A stretch of 64,000 nucleotides of DNA, taken from positions 62,001-126,000 of the forward strand of contig NW_024881536.1 in assembly GCF_019059575.1 (NCBI RefSeq), written 5' to 3'. Origin of the DNA: Amphibalanus amphitrite (taxonomy: Eukaryota > Arthropoda > Thecostraca > Balanomorpha > Balanidae). The notes under the pieces were generated by a model. That model ran no database searches, was not told the DNA's origin, and saw only the letters and a list, made by a program, of their open reading frames with translations. This document shows, piece by piece, positions 1 to 12,800 of this stretch; position 1 is the stretch's first letter; the number at the start of each line of letters is the position of its first letter. The position numbers and the translations under genes are program-made.

Positions 1-203
1 ACCAGAGTGCTTCGTCATTTGATTGTAAGGTAGGTAACGCTTAACTAAGCTAGATAAGAATTCCATTACCTACCTATTCCTAATACCAAGTTGTGTTCTT
101 TTAATTGCATGCGGTTTAATTCGACGCGTGTCCAGGGGTGAGCACTTTGTAAAGAGATATTTTCAAAAATATTGCTGTACCTACCTACCTATCGGAAAGT
201 TTG
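1..203. other. No recognisable feature
   Basis: AT-rich sequence with scattered CTACCTACC runs; nothing coding seen. Confidence 0.4.
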
Positions 204-1400
204 TTAACCCGCGCCCGGCTGGGGGTCCTGGATTTCCACGCCCTGCTGGGGGGGGGGGGGTGTTTGAACACCCCCCCCCCTTCTAACTCGGCTCCTGGGT
301 CACGTAGCGATACGCGGAAGGCGGCGTTCGAAAGAGCGTCAAAAATAATGAGGAAATCACTTCGGTCAATTTTTTGGTCAGGTCAAAGGTCAGGTCACTA
401 GAGGTCATTGAAGGCAAAATTTCGCCGATTTCCAGGTCGAATGTCGACAATTTCCAAGAAGCCAACGCATAACTCGGGAACCAATAGAGCTACAGCGCCG
501 CGGAAAAGCGCATTCGATAGCCCTATTAACGCCCTTTCTGAGTAATTTTCTCAGATTTGACCTAACGTCAACGGTTTTGCCTGCAGGGGGCAAAAACTGC
601 AAAAATATCCGATTTTTTCGGAAACAGTTTTTCTGCAATAACTTTTGACCCAAGCCTTGTACGAGCTTACTTTTACCGGCATCGTGTTCCTCTTGTCAAG
701 ACGCATCGAATGAACTAAAACTTGACCTTGAAAGGTCAACTTGAAAATTTGACCTCAGGTCAAGGTCATGGCCTGACCGGAAAGGGTCATGTTGCATATC
801 AGTCGATCCGTATCGTCGAGCTGAACACATCTAAGGTGTTTTCATCGCTCTAGCATGCCTCTATCAAAAGTTATTTGCGAAAAACTGTTAGATACCATTC
901 GTGACCTAAGATGACCTCAGGGCATAAACAGGGGTCACGGACACCATTTTCATGTTCAGTGTGTCTAAAGCACTTATAATTCAGTGTTTGGGAGTGTTTA
1001 TAATGTCTTTCGTCCAAAAGAGGCGCATTTAAATTTTCTCCCATTGACTTATAATGGGGAGGTCGCAAAATTGACCTGACCTTAGGTCATCGATATCAAA
1101 ATTTTGAGGTATACATTTTGTACGTGCTATTGCTCTTAGCAATCGCTGAAAGTTTCAAAGCGATCGGGCACTCGGTGTAGCTATGACAGACATTGAAACT
1201 TTTTATGAGGTGAGGTCACTTCAAGTGACTTGGTGACCTGACCTTGAATGACCTTGGTCTGAAATTTTTACAACATGTGTAGAATTGATGTATGATAAGG
1301 TGTACCAAAAACGGCGGCGCTCCGCGCCGCCGTTTTTGAGATATTCGCGAAAAACCACAAGGGGGGTGTTCAAACACCCTCCCAGCAGGGCGCGGGTTAA
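204..1400. mobile_element. TTAA-bounded AGGTCA-rich element, copy E1
   Basis: Left end TTAACCCGCGCCCGG and right end GGGCGCGGGTTAA are inverted. Subterminal runs of G and C form hairpins (GGGGGGTGTTTGAACACCCC type). The interior is non-coding and carries many GGTCA/TGACC motifs, including GGTCAAGGTCA near 757. The TTAA flank and CCC start resemble piggyBac-type termini, but no transposase is present. Confidence 0.75.
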
Positions 1401-2059
1401 GTTATATGTAAAGCCCTCTTGAAAAAAAAAACGATTAAAACGGATCGTCGGGCATTTTAACAATGCATCGTAGGCATCCATTTTAGTAACGATATCGCGA
1501 CTAACGATTTACGATAACTTAATAATTCTATAACGGCTTTATATTATTATTCAACCTTCTCCGGCCTAAAGGGTGGTTGTTGCCGTCACCTATCGTTTTT
1601 TCTTCGTTATTGCTCAGAACGAGTTGACAAAGGAGAGCTGCAAGTTGACATAGATACCTGACTTTTGATTCAAGCCGGGTCTTGTGACATCGACCGCATT
1701 ATAAGATAGGGTCAGCTTTCTCGCCTTAGGCCTATGACGTCATAAATCAACCTTCGCACGGTCCAATACTGTCGCCACTTCGCAACGCCCGCAAATCTCA
1801 GTGCTAAAGAATCATTCGCAGGAATATGAACTTACGGCACTTGTACCTAGCCTCCCAAGTACTCGTAACTTCTATGTCAAGGTTTTCTCAGAAACGAACT
1901 ACCTACCCTCACGAGCATAGTCAATCCAATCCGTTACAATCTGCATACGCATTATTTCCATATCCCTTTCAGTGACATGAACTTGAAAAATGTAAATGCT
2001 TTATAAAAGTGTTAACAATTAGCAAACTTTTCTATACAGTTATGCGTGCAAACATCGCA
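1401..2059. mobile_element. Degraded relative of the TTAA element
   Basis: From about 1645 to 1850 the sequence aligns by eye with the interior of copy F4 near 57575-57750 (TTTGATTCAAGCCG, GCCTATGACGTCATAA, ACTTCGCAACGCCC in the same order). The ends are no longer recognisable. Nothing coding is seen. Confidence 0.5.
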
Positions 2060-2771
2060 TAAACCCGCGCTGTGCTGCAGGGGGGGGGGGCGTTTTCACG
2101 CCCCCTCAGGTTTTTTGCGAATATCTATTAAGTAGGTACACCATGTTAACACATTTTTATCCCCATATGTTGTGAAAATTTCAGACCCGGGTCGTTCAAG
2201 GTCAGGTCACCAGGTCCCGTCAAGTGACCTTACCTCAGAAAAAGTTCAAAGGCTCACTGTATAGCTACACCGACTGTGACGATCACTTTGAAACTTTCAG
2301 CGATTGAGTAACGTAATTCGTCGTCGTCGAAAGGTGACGTGGGTGGCGTCGCGAGTAACGTAACAGTACATATACCTACATATATATATATATATATAAT
2401 TTATGTCTCGGATTTTTTACATCTATGACGTAAGGTCAAATCTGAGAACAATGCTTAGAAATGTCTGTGAAAGTGCTATCGATTGCGCTCCGTGGCGCTG
2501 TAACTCTTTTGGTTCCTGAGTTAGCCGTTGGCAGTTTCCAAAATTGTTGAAATGGACAAAGTTTTACTTTTGATGACTTCTGACCTAACCTTTGACCTGA
2601 CCTTAGAAATGACCAAAGTATTCCGCCATTATTTTTTACGCTCTTTCGATTGCCGCTTACTGCGTGTCACTACGTGGCCCGGGAGCCGAGTTAGTGGGAG
2701 GGGGGGGGGGCGTGAAAAACGCCCCCCAGCACGACACGGAAAACTCAAGCCACCAGCACGGCACGGGTTAA
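2060..2771. mobile_element. TTAA element, copy E2
   Basis: It starts AAACCCGCGCTGTGCTGCAG and ends CACGGCACGGGTTAA, with poly-G/poly-C hairpins near both ends. The right end closely matches copy E5 (shared GACACGGAAAACTCA and ACCAGCACGGCACGGG). The left TTAA has decayed. A (TA)n tract lies at about 2378-2400. Confidence 0.7.
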
Positions 2772-3109
2772 CGAATCTTATCCGATACAAAAGTTTTTCA
2801 TTTTGAACTAGAGCTATAATGGTGGAGTTTTTATCATCTAGGGTGGTGTTCGCTTCAATAGAATGACTTGCGATGGAGGATTCACTAATTGACCTCACGG
2901 CTCACCATATCAGTAGATCACCGCCAACCGATATAAAAACGATAGGTGCCTACTGCCTAGTGCCTACACATGTTTTCCCAGGCACCGGCACTGTTATCGA
3001 TGATCAAGAATTCATAATAGGTAATCGTTCAGTTGGTTTAGCTAGCACCGGGCTTGCATTCGCATTTTTTGAATCAACCGTAATGTATTTTTTAATAAAC
3101 TCTAACTGA
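2772..3109. other. Unassigned sequence upstream of pipe
   Basis: No motif or repeat recognised. A 78-codon frame (2873-3109) has no familiar content. Confidence 0.3.
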
Positions 3110-3826
3110 GTAACGTCTTGTAACTTGTAAGGTCCTGCCGTTCATGAATGCCTACCGTAACGCGTCAAGGGTATGCACGGGCCATCCGAAGTCGTTGCTA
3201 TGAGTTGGAGAGGCTCCGAGCGATCCAAATCGGATGGAGCTGATCCTCAACTCTTCAGTCAGTCCCACCTCGGTGTTTGACAACCGCCTCGCGAAATTTT
3301 GACCGAATGGACTGCGATGACCGCTCCCGCACGATGGCGAAAGTTTGAGGAGCTGGGGAAAAACCATATCCCGCTCCGCTGGCACTGGCGGTGGCAGTGA
3401 ACTGTGTAGGCCGCAGTCGGTCCATCGGCCGGTAATTGGTGTCTCACCGAACTAGGTCTCGGTCTGCGCCCGTCTAGGTAACGGCCGGGGCGTCGCGCAT
3501 GCGCACTGCGCCGGCGACCTAGCGGTCCGCCGGCCGGCGGCGGTCGCCGGAGTCGTCACTTCCAGCGGGCGGCGCTGGCGGTCGGAGGGCGGCCGGGCGC
3601 GCACTGTCGACGCGGGCGTCACTCTGCCGGCGGACAGTGTCCGAGGAACACCGAGCTGCACTCCCACTGCCCGGCAGCCGCGCCTGCGACCCTCTGCCGT
3701 CGGTCGGCCGCTCCGCCCGGTCGTGAGTCCGTCTGTCCGTGATCGCTGGCTGGTCGTGACCGTTCCGTTCGTGAGGTGCGCTGGTGGTTGTGTTCGCGCG
3801 GCCGCTCGGCCGACACCGGCACCGCT
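3110..3826 (+). promoter_or_regulatory. GC-rich 5' region of pipe (putative promoter/5'UTR)
   Basis: The DNA becomes strongly GC- and CpG-rich from about 3420 up to the first pipe ATG, unlike the AT-rich sequence on either side. This fits a promoter and 5' untranslated leader. I see no convincing TATA box, and the transcription start cannot be fixed. The long minus-strand frames here (3452-4069, 3619-3918) are composition artefacts. Confidence 0.35.
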
Positions 3827-3885
3827 ATGGTGAAGGAGGTCATCACGCACGTGGTGCGCCGCTGGCGACAGCTCGTCCCCTGGAG
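3827..3885 (+). CDS. pip: pipe exon 1: cytoplasmic tail
   Basis: The exon starts at an ATG in good context (accgctATGG) and encodes a basic 19-residue tail, MVKEVITHVVRRWRQLVPW, plus two bases of Arg20. It ends TGGAG|GTGAGT, a strong donor, in phase 2. It is linked to exon 2 by phase and because exon 2 supplies the membrane anchor that should follow a basic tail in a Golgi type II protein. No homology alone would identify so short an exon, so the start is inferred. Confidence 0.65.
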
Positions 3886-6800
3886 GTGAGTCCATCCCGC
3901 CGGCTGCAGGGTGCACACTGCACGTGCGGCACGCGCCGCTCGGCCTTACCGTTGCAGCCTGCACTGCTCCGCGCGGTTTACCGATGTACTTTTTCTGATG
4001 CGTATTCAGGGCTGTTTTCTCGCACAGGACATCGATACAATGTAGATCACGATGAAATGATGAACACATCCGTGGCTTATTGCGCTACTTTCTACAGTTC
4101 TATATTCAATGTCCCAAAATTTGTCTATTTGGGTGGGAAACGACATCCAAATGAAATTCATTTTCCACTCTCACCACCATTTTTAAGAACAATTTTCCAC
4201 TCCCAAGTCCCAACCAAGAAAACATAGATTTTTTACCTATAGAAAGACAGTTGTGTGGATGCCCAGTTAGCATCAAACATTCTACACCCTAGAATAAAAT
4301 GCATGCTTTTTGTCATTTCTCACTCCTTTTTGATCTAATCGAATCAGCAGTTTTCCACTCTCTACCCTCTTTTTGGTGGGTAATTTTCCCCTCTGACACC
4401 CAAGACAAAACTCAATTTTGGGACACTGTCTATATTGGCATATTTTTTGTTAGCCTAATATTGTACGTAGGTATACGTTTCCATGGAAAAAGCGCTGTAG
4501 CTTGCAACCACATAGGTATCCCACAAAAGCTCCACATAAGTAACATAACGGACATGACGTCCGAGCAACACGTTAAAACTGGGCGGCACTTCAAGCCAAT
4601 CTCGTTGTGCAAGTGAGTCCTCTGTGATCCAGAATAGTTAATTGTGCGCGAATTTTATTCAGTTCAATACTATTGGATTGTTTTTAATTTTTGGTATAGA
4701 TCAAGTGCAGCGAAAGGTGTTTTTATCTGTTGTAACTTGTTCTGACTTCTAAGCGGCACCAGTGTCATCTCATCAAGTGTTTAACCACATATATTCTGAA
4801 TATATTCGATACCTAAACCTTCATGAGTCATGAGTCAGCTGCCCGCGGTGCCCGAGTCATAGACGGTCCATATAAAGAGCGCCGCACTCATGTCCTGGTG
4901 CTGTGACCTGAGAGGTGGAACCATCCAGCGCCCATGCAGGTGTGAGTTTGGAATGCGGGGGTGACTGGGTTACGTGGTTGTTGTCGGTTTAGGGTTCGTA
5001 GGCATCCGCGATGCATTTGGTAAATTGTTTCCCAGCATCTCGGCATTCGATTGGACGCTGTTTCTCACATGTATAGCGGATCTGATTACGGTTGATGCAG
5101 AACACATTCGTGTTAAATATTTTCATACTCGTACTGCTGCACGGCATAAAGTCGTGACAGGGCGCATCGAAACCGTCATACACATTCCAGGCATCCCATC
5201 GGTTGAGATTTTCACTACAGATGAATCGATTTATTTTGCTTTCTCAGTTGAAAGAGCGCTAGGGGTCATATTTTAGACGCTAATCGTTCTGACTTTTGTC
5301 TCAGTAAATCGACTGATACTGCGTCACCGATTCGTTTCCTGTTGATACCTCAGACACCAAAAAACGCACGTTCCTACACGCAGTCAGTCAGTGCTTTACC
5401 TCTGACAGATTTCAGAGTATCGGGTATACGGCGTCGGTCGCGGTTTACCGGGCTCGGAAGGCGCCGCCCGCTCCACACTACGTCACTGCCGCCGGCGCCT
5501 TGTCCTTGCCGGTACATTGGCCCGACGTGCCGCGCTACACTTCGTGAGACGGTACTTTCCTCCAGCTCGGGTTTTGTGTGCGATTTTTGTGGCTTTGGTC
5601 CGAGTCATTGGTGGAGCCATTTTTCCGTGTCCGTTTTGTCCTTCTGAGGACAATATATGGCAGCCATTTTCCTGGAACTGGTTAGAGGATTAGGTCAATT
5701 ACGACTTAGAAGTAAGTCGTAATTCGACACACCAATGAAAGAAAGTCTATACCCTAGAGCTTAGATAATATTCAAAGCCATATGACATCTTCCAAGCAAT
5801 GTTGTGTAACTACATTGCATGTAAAACACCGTTTTCATGATGACGGCATTCGGGATATTACCTGCCTGTGTGCCGCCCACTATTTGAATCTTATTTCGCC
5901 GAGTTCCACCATGTTCCTCCCGGTCTGGGGCGATCCCAGGGCGTCTTTCTTGGCCCAGGAACACCCACAGCGAGCTCACCCATCGACACCCGCCAATTTG
6001 TACCCACTCTGCGCCTCGTGTCGGGACCGGGGGGCGGACACTCGCCCGCCGATGCATTAGTCATGTCCGCACAATGGCGATGGGGTCCGTGCGAACCCAC
6101 CCGGGAGGGCCGCGGTAGTATACACGTATGTAGACGGCGGGGGAGGTGTGCGCAATGTCGCTACTATCGGCTATACCCGTCCCCGATACGTATTGACATG
6201 AGCTGACGACGGCGGACGAGGGGAGGCAACGGGTTATTAGTTTGTCTAATCGACATGTCCAGGCGGCTTCCATGCGTGTTTGTCTGCTTCTTATGTAGGC
6301 TATAAACATATGAGACATGTGACTGTTTTGTCCAAACATCTTTTTCCCACGCAAGGCTGCATCATCCACTGATGGTTGCCTACAACTATCGACACGACAC
6401 TGACTCAATAAGGTAAACCCTGGACAAAAAAGTAACGGGCTTACGAAGCGTCACTCGCTTACACATCCTTGTTAGTTCTTCTTTCGGTTCGTTTTGGAGG
6501 CGACACAACTTCACTGCAGTTGACCTGAGTGACCGGATAGTTTATCGAAGCGTGCGCTATCGCTCCCGCTGCCCGTTTTGTTGATGCATATGGCCGAGCG
6601 TGCATCGGTGGCCTGTTTTTCGACACGCAGCGCCCGGCTGCCGGTCACGGGAATCAATTAGTCGGCACGCCTGCATCTCCACTGGGCTCAGGACGCACGC
6701 CGGAGGGATTGGGTCCAGCTGTCCGTGCGGATCCCCACATTTCGCTCACCTTACTCAGGAATCACCGCGGAATCTCGCTACAATTCACGGTCACTGGCGC

Positions 6801-9800
6801 ACCTCCAATCGAGCGCGATTCAGAACACTGAGCTACCAGGGCCGTGAGGACATTATCAGCACTCTGAGACATCGGTCGGGTCGTGGGGTTATAATGGCCA
6901 TCGATTACGTTACGATGATAGCGCATCGAATTGCGTTAGATAACCACCGTCACGACTATGCCACTTTTTGTGAACCGTTTGATGGTTATAGCTCATGACC
7001 AAAGAACTAGGAGTATCTGATATTTACGACTTTTAGGCATCCGATTAGGTAATACCGCTAAGTCTTCTAGGAATCTTGTTTGCAAACGCACACGCAACGT
7101 TTGACTCTATCAAAAGAAAAAGCTGATGCACGCCTTATTTCCGCAAGGCAGCTATTCAAATCCCAGCCACACTGGAAAACGTAGATATTCAGGCACCGGG
7201 CATTTTTCATATCACCGTCCGTCGTCCCGTTTGCCCACTGCTGACCCGGTCCCTCTCAGTGCTGTCCAGGTCGCTCTGTGTACTGACTCCAGTCTCTCCT
7301 TGTGTCACCTCGGCTCTGTCTCTTTCCGTGCTGCCTATCAGTGTCTGAGCGCGTCTCGCTCCACTAATGATGGACGTTCTAACGGAGCTGAATGCTCCGA
7401 GAGCCAGCGCCGGCCAGCCACTGTGCACTGAGCCAAGTCACAGCCGGTCAACCGTGTCCGGACGAACGCATAGGAGCCACAGGCGACTGGCCGTATGGGA
7501 GAGTGAGATGTGTCACGGGTGACAGAAACCTGTCACGTCATCTTATAAGGCACGTAGTTATGCGTCTATCAGGCATATGAAGGCATGCCGATTGCCGGAT
7601 CATCTGTGCAAACTACAAATCGTCTCGATATGTTAAAGGGACCCTCCCACCTTCAAAAAAGTTTATGATTTGGCATGAAAGTGATGTCGCTCGGTTCAGA
7701 AAGAGCGAAAACGAATATCTACCAAATTTCACCGAAAAATATTCACCGGCTTTCAAGATATTAGACTTTTACTATTGTTTACTTTTTTGGGATCTCCGCT
7801 GTTTCTAGCGACTTTATTTTAGAAGTGCGGCGTTTGCGGCAGATGTTGCGCGCAAATAGCATATACCACCGCGTGCTACAAAACGTTTTAGTCTAACATC
7901 TAAAAATCGTTAGATATTTGCGCTGACGTCACACATTCAGAGGGGTATTCCTAAGCATTAGCCCCTCTGAATCAAAATGCTGCAATTTTGAAATTCAATA
8001 TTTCCGATTTAAGGCATTTTTCGATGTTGTGAGTGCCGAAACCGGTAATTGTGAGCCAGGGACCCCATTTTGGCTATCTCAACTCAAATCTAATGTTAAG
8101 GTGGGAGGGTCCCTTTAAATATACAGTCACCGCCTGGATTGGATAGCGAGAGCAGTGGTGCCAATAAATAAGCCATCTTAACATCGCCCTTCCTTCACTC
8201 CGTTCAGCCATTACAATAAGCCGACTTGTAGGCCGGAGCCGCGACCGCAGGTCTTTCTGCTGTATTTATCTGACCCGTGACCGCAGGCGAAGGGCCGCGC
8301 TAGGCAGGCCGCTTTCTCCATCCAGCCGACAGTCGTCTCTATCCAGTGGGGCGTATCTTAGTGCGTGGTATGTTTGCATGAATAGCGCGTTTTTGCGAAG
8401 TCACGTGCCGTTTATTGAGGTAGGATGTCACGGCATTGTAAAGCCGTCAGAGCACGACACAATTCTTAGTAACCATCGAAATCTGTTAGTTCTCCCTTTC
8501 CGTTTTGTCTTAGGAGATAGGTGTATATCGAGATAGAGATAGTTCTGCAGCTTAGCTTGCGCCGGGGGCTCTTTCTGAGAAGATTATTGTGTCCAATGCC
8601 ACTAATAAGCACAATTCAAAGTCGTGCTTGTAAGCTGCGATTTGTACTGTACTTACAACTCACTTGTCATGCACAGGAGACAATAAGCGCGTATCTTGAC
8701 ACTCGCGCCTGGGGGAAGGGGTAGGCTTCTGAGAGGGCGTGGGACCCGACAAAGTCACATATACTGCGCACTAGCGTACCACATGCATCTTGTACAAAGC
8801 AGCATGCACGTTGTTGCTAGAGGCTCGAGTTAGAGCACGTGGTTGTGCCCGAGGCCCTGCCCAGTGCCCAGCCGAAGTACTTGCTGTGTTTGGGACTCAG
8901 TCCGGTACAACCGCGGTAAACTCCCATGAGCCCCCGCGTCATACCGTGCTCGTCCCAGCTGCCACGTCACGGCCACCGAATATCAACGAGTCTCTCTATG
9001 GCTTGGCGTCCGCCGAGCGTCTGAGCAAGGCTTCTCTGACCGGGGAGGGGCAGAGAGGGGCGGCAAGGTCACTCACCCAACCACCCTGTCCGAGTCTGTG
9101 CGCCCTGCCCGCGAGCGCCCCGTGTGCCGAGCTGAACAGGTGGTCCAGCCGCCCCTCGCAACAGTGCAGCCATCGCCGGCGGCCAAAGACGGGTGTGCAG
9201 TTCCCAGCACTGCTCCGCGCCGGCCTGTAACTAACCGACCGACCCCGCTCCCACGCCGGCCTCTAACGTGGGGCGATCTTCTGGCGGTCGGTGATGTGCT
9301 GGCACCCCGGGCGCTCTCTGCACGTGCAGCGGCAGGCGGCGGCGACACAGGCGACCCGGTGACCTGGACTGCGCACTGCGCAGTGCGCGCTGACCCGCGC
9401 TGGCCGGCCCGAGTGGAGCACGTGCTGCTGGCTGAGCGTGGACACTGCAGCACTGGGCTGATCGTCACAGACTGGTGGCGAGGAGACAGTCCGATGGTTG
9501 AGCTGATGTCTGTGCCACCTGGAAAAGCGTACCGGCCTTGATTTCACTTTCGCTCCAAAGATAACCTCGTTGTTCCAGCTTAGAAACGGCACGGTTTGGT
9601 TGATGCCTGCATATTCGCGTTCAAGAAAGTCTTTCGGTTTTGGTGATGACGTTTATTGTTGCTGATGTTCATGAACAATTATTAAACGTTCAGTCATAAG
9701 CAGCTGTGCAACGCTCACGCGCTACTATCACTACGTTTCCATGACACGTCTAAATAGATTTAGCGAAATTTCACGTGCGTTTTTCTCGGAAACCATTTAC

Positions 9801-12800
9801 CTTATGCAACAACTGAGCGTATATATGGTTTTAGCTAGCACCTAATCCTATATTTACATTTTTAAATTACGCCTAAATGCTATGATGGAGCAAATCCATT
9901 TTTCAAAATCGGTTTAGATTGTGCCATGGAAACGTATCCTATGCCACGCGCCTATCATCCGAGCTTTAGCCGTTACTGCACAATATACCATATATTACCT
10001 ACAGAACAAATAAGAAACTGTTGGCGTCAAATGAGTCAGGTTTCGCAGGAAAACAGCTGTGTGAGTGAAGAACTTACATTGAACGTCCCCGCAATTAATG
10101 CGCCGTCCTGTGGATGCCTGTGCTACATAAATAATTGCTGCCATCGTGACTCAGTGGATCGGACGTCGGTATACCGTGGTCTGTCTGACGTGTGTTCGTC
10201 GCGTCCTTCGGCAGACGGTCGGAGCTGTTGGCTGTCGGTCGGTGCCCTGGTGTGACGTGTGCGTCACGTCCTTCCACAGGCTGTTGGAGATGCTGCCGGC
10301 TGCCGCTGTGACTCAGCTGGGCGGCTGTCGGGCGGTATTCCGTCGTCTGACGTGGGTGTGTTCTTCGGCAGGCTGTCGGAGATGCTGGCGCTGATGCTGC
10401 TCACCGTCACCGTGTTCCTGTTCGTCCACACCAATGACCTGGCTGCGCAGCTGGAGTCGGCCAAGCAGCAGCAGCAGCGGCTGGCGCTCACCGGCGCCAG
10501 AAGCGACGGTAAGAGAACCGGCTATCTCACCTCACTGCACTGACAGTTGACCACAAAGACGGCATGGGAGCTCACTGACGCGCCAGCCACGGGAATGCGT
10601 AACTCACTGTGTCACTTCTGACTGGCAGCCGGAGAACACAGGGCGGATCGGTAATGACTTTCTGAACTCGTCGTGCCCACGAACTAAACTGCTGTATCAT
10701 AAACTGAACTGAGCGCATCCACAGATGGTATAGGAGGCCTTATTATCTCAGGCGCCTTAGCGGCGCCTTCAGCGACGCTAATGCAGAATCATCAGTTGCT
10801 TTCTAAATATTATGTTGATGTGTGATGTAACAAAATGTTCTCATGAAAAGAGTGACAGCTTTTGTGCTGTTAAGTAACCATATTACAATATCTGCCCTCT
10901 TGGCCTTGGCAATAATAAGTAATAATTATTAGCCGTTGATTCAAAGCGACAACGTTTTTCAACCGTAAGGGTGGGTGCAAAAATAATCAATATATTGAGT
11001 ACGTCTCTCATCTCGCAGTCTGCAAAGCGGGAGCGGGAATCTGCAATATTTCATATCATGGCTCCAGTGGTTTCATTGAAATCATACAGATGACCTGCAT
11101 TTACCGCATTTTATTGCATGAAAAACGCTTTTCTTCGTCACTTTTGTAAAAGGAGGAAAATCGTGCCGCCGCGGCACCACTTTGCTCCAGAGACACCATT
11201 GTTCTGCAGTATGCAGTATGGAGGCCGAGCAAAACACACCGCTTCCTGCAGCCCATGGTTTCACTTTCCTGTCTGTGTCAGCCGTGCCTCATCCAGCAAC
11301 AGCTGGATATTACTGGACATCAAAACGGGAAACCGAGACACAACCGGATCGCACCGACCTATGACGGGCTGCATTACAATCATACTGAGTAGGGACCCAC
11401 GGGTCAGCCGTCAGAACCTGTCACCGAACAGAGTATTTGCTATACGTATATCAGCTGCACTGGCCTCGCTTTTTCCCCGGAACATTAAAATGGCGCTTTA
11501 TTGACTATCGGTGATTTGATGGTATTTTCTTGTGCAAGGTTATTCTCGCATCGATTATCCGTTAATCTTTCTTGTTATTTTACGGTGAGGCTTGGGTTGA
11601 CGTTTTATTCACTCGTTATTATGCTGTATTGGCCCTCAAAGGTGATGAACAGCCTCGCGATTAGACGTTCAAAACAAGGGTGGACATGTAGGTAAACTCA
11701 TCGACCTGTTACATCCGGTAGCCTGTAGCCTGTTCCAGTGATCGCGTCATGTGTAGCCAGCTTCGTCTGATCGGCGGCACTGCCGACGGGCCGTTATACA
11801 CTCGTTGCCGCGCTCCTATTACCGTAGTGGGTGTGCGGCTGTGCGCCGTGACGTGACAGCTGCCTGTTCGTCCAGCTCTATCGACGAGCAGGGACAAACA
11901 TCGTGACGGCCCATCGCCTCGCCACGGAGAGGTCAAGGAGCGCAGTTTGTGAACGGTGCGAGCGATTCGTCAAACAGTCGTTCATTGAATGATCGGGAAT
12001 GTTGACTCACCAACGAGGTGATAGTTGTTAAAGCCAGTGCAATCGATTAAAGAAATTAATATGCAGTGCATTATTGCATGAACGCTTCTGCTCTTTATTC
12101 TATATGCTCCCTGTGTCGACTGGATCGATGAATGCGGAAAATTTGATCTAAAAGATAACGCAGTTCAAATCAAATGTCTGTATAAGTAGGTATGATGGCA
12201 TAGCAATAAATCTATGCAATCCAAAGCAACCAGCCTTAGTAAATAGACTAGGGTTACCCGCGTGCTCCGCAACGCGAAGAAGGGTTATTTGTGACCCGCG
12301 GGCATTGGGTTGTTCTGTGTCGATTTGGTTGGTATCCATTTCGTTCGATTGCTTTTTGACGGTCAAGCATTTTGTAATAAAACAAAAAAGATACATCGCA
12401 TCGAGGTGCCCGTGTCGTATTATCATGCGTTACACTTAAGAATGATTCGAAAACTGGCGTGAAGTCTTTTGAGGGCCATCGATGAATTTCGCTAAAAATG
12501 ACAATGTAATGGTTTGGAACATTTACATTTTTAAGAATATTGTTGCTCATCATGCAAAAATAAAGACTGAACCTTGGACAAAATTGAATGCTCTTTCCAA
12601 CGGTGCCATTTTTAACTGCCAAAGATATCAGATTATGGAGCAAAACCATTTTGATGAACAAAGTGGCACAAAATTGACAAACACCATTTTCTCCCGTGAT
12701 TCGTACCACCTTGATTTGGATCAATCAGCTTTTCACAATTTTTATATGATAGGCGGTACATTTTTCTTGCCAACAGTCGTTGTTCCAACTCGCTCCGTCT

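Larger units (their letters stand above)
3886..10371 (+). other. Pipe intron 1
   Basis: It contains a hAT-type MITE (4107-4428), a TTAA MITE (7633-8118) and the exon-edge tandem repeat (about 10185-10400). The remainder (about 4440-7630 and 8120-10180), including the GC-rich stretch 8790-9540, holds overlapping frames on both strands but no recognised gene, RNA or repeat. A TATAAAG at about 4871 is isolated. Confidence 0.6.

Noticed and set aside
3452..4069. 205-residue minus-strand frame
   Set aside because: Arg/Ala/Pro-rich antisense shadow of the GC-rich pipe leader.
9073..9592. Frames up to 147 codons on both strands
   Set aside because: GC composition effect; no recognisable domain.
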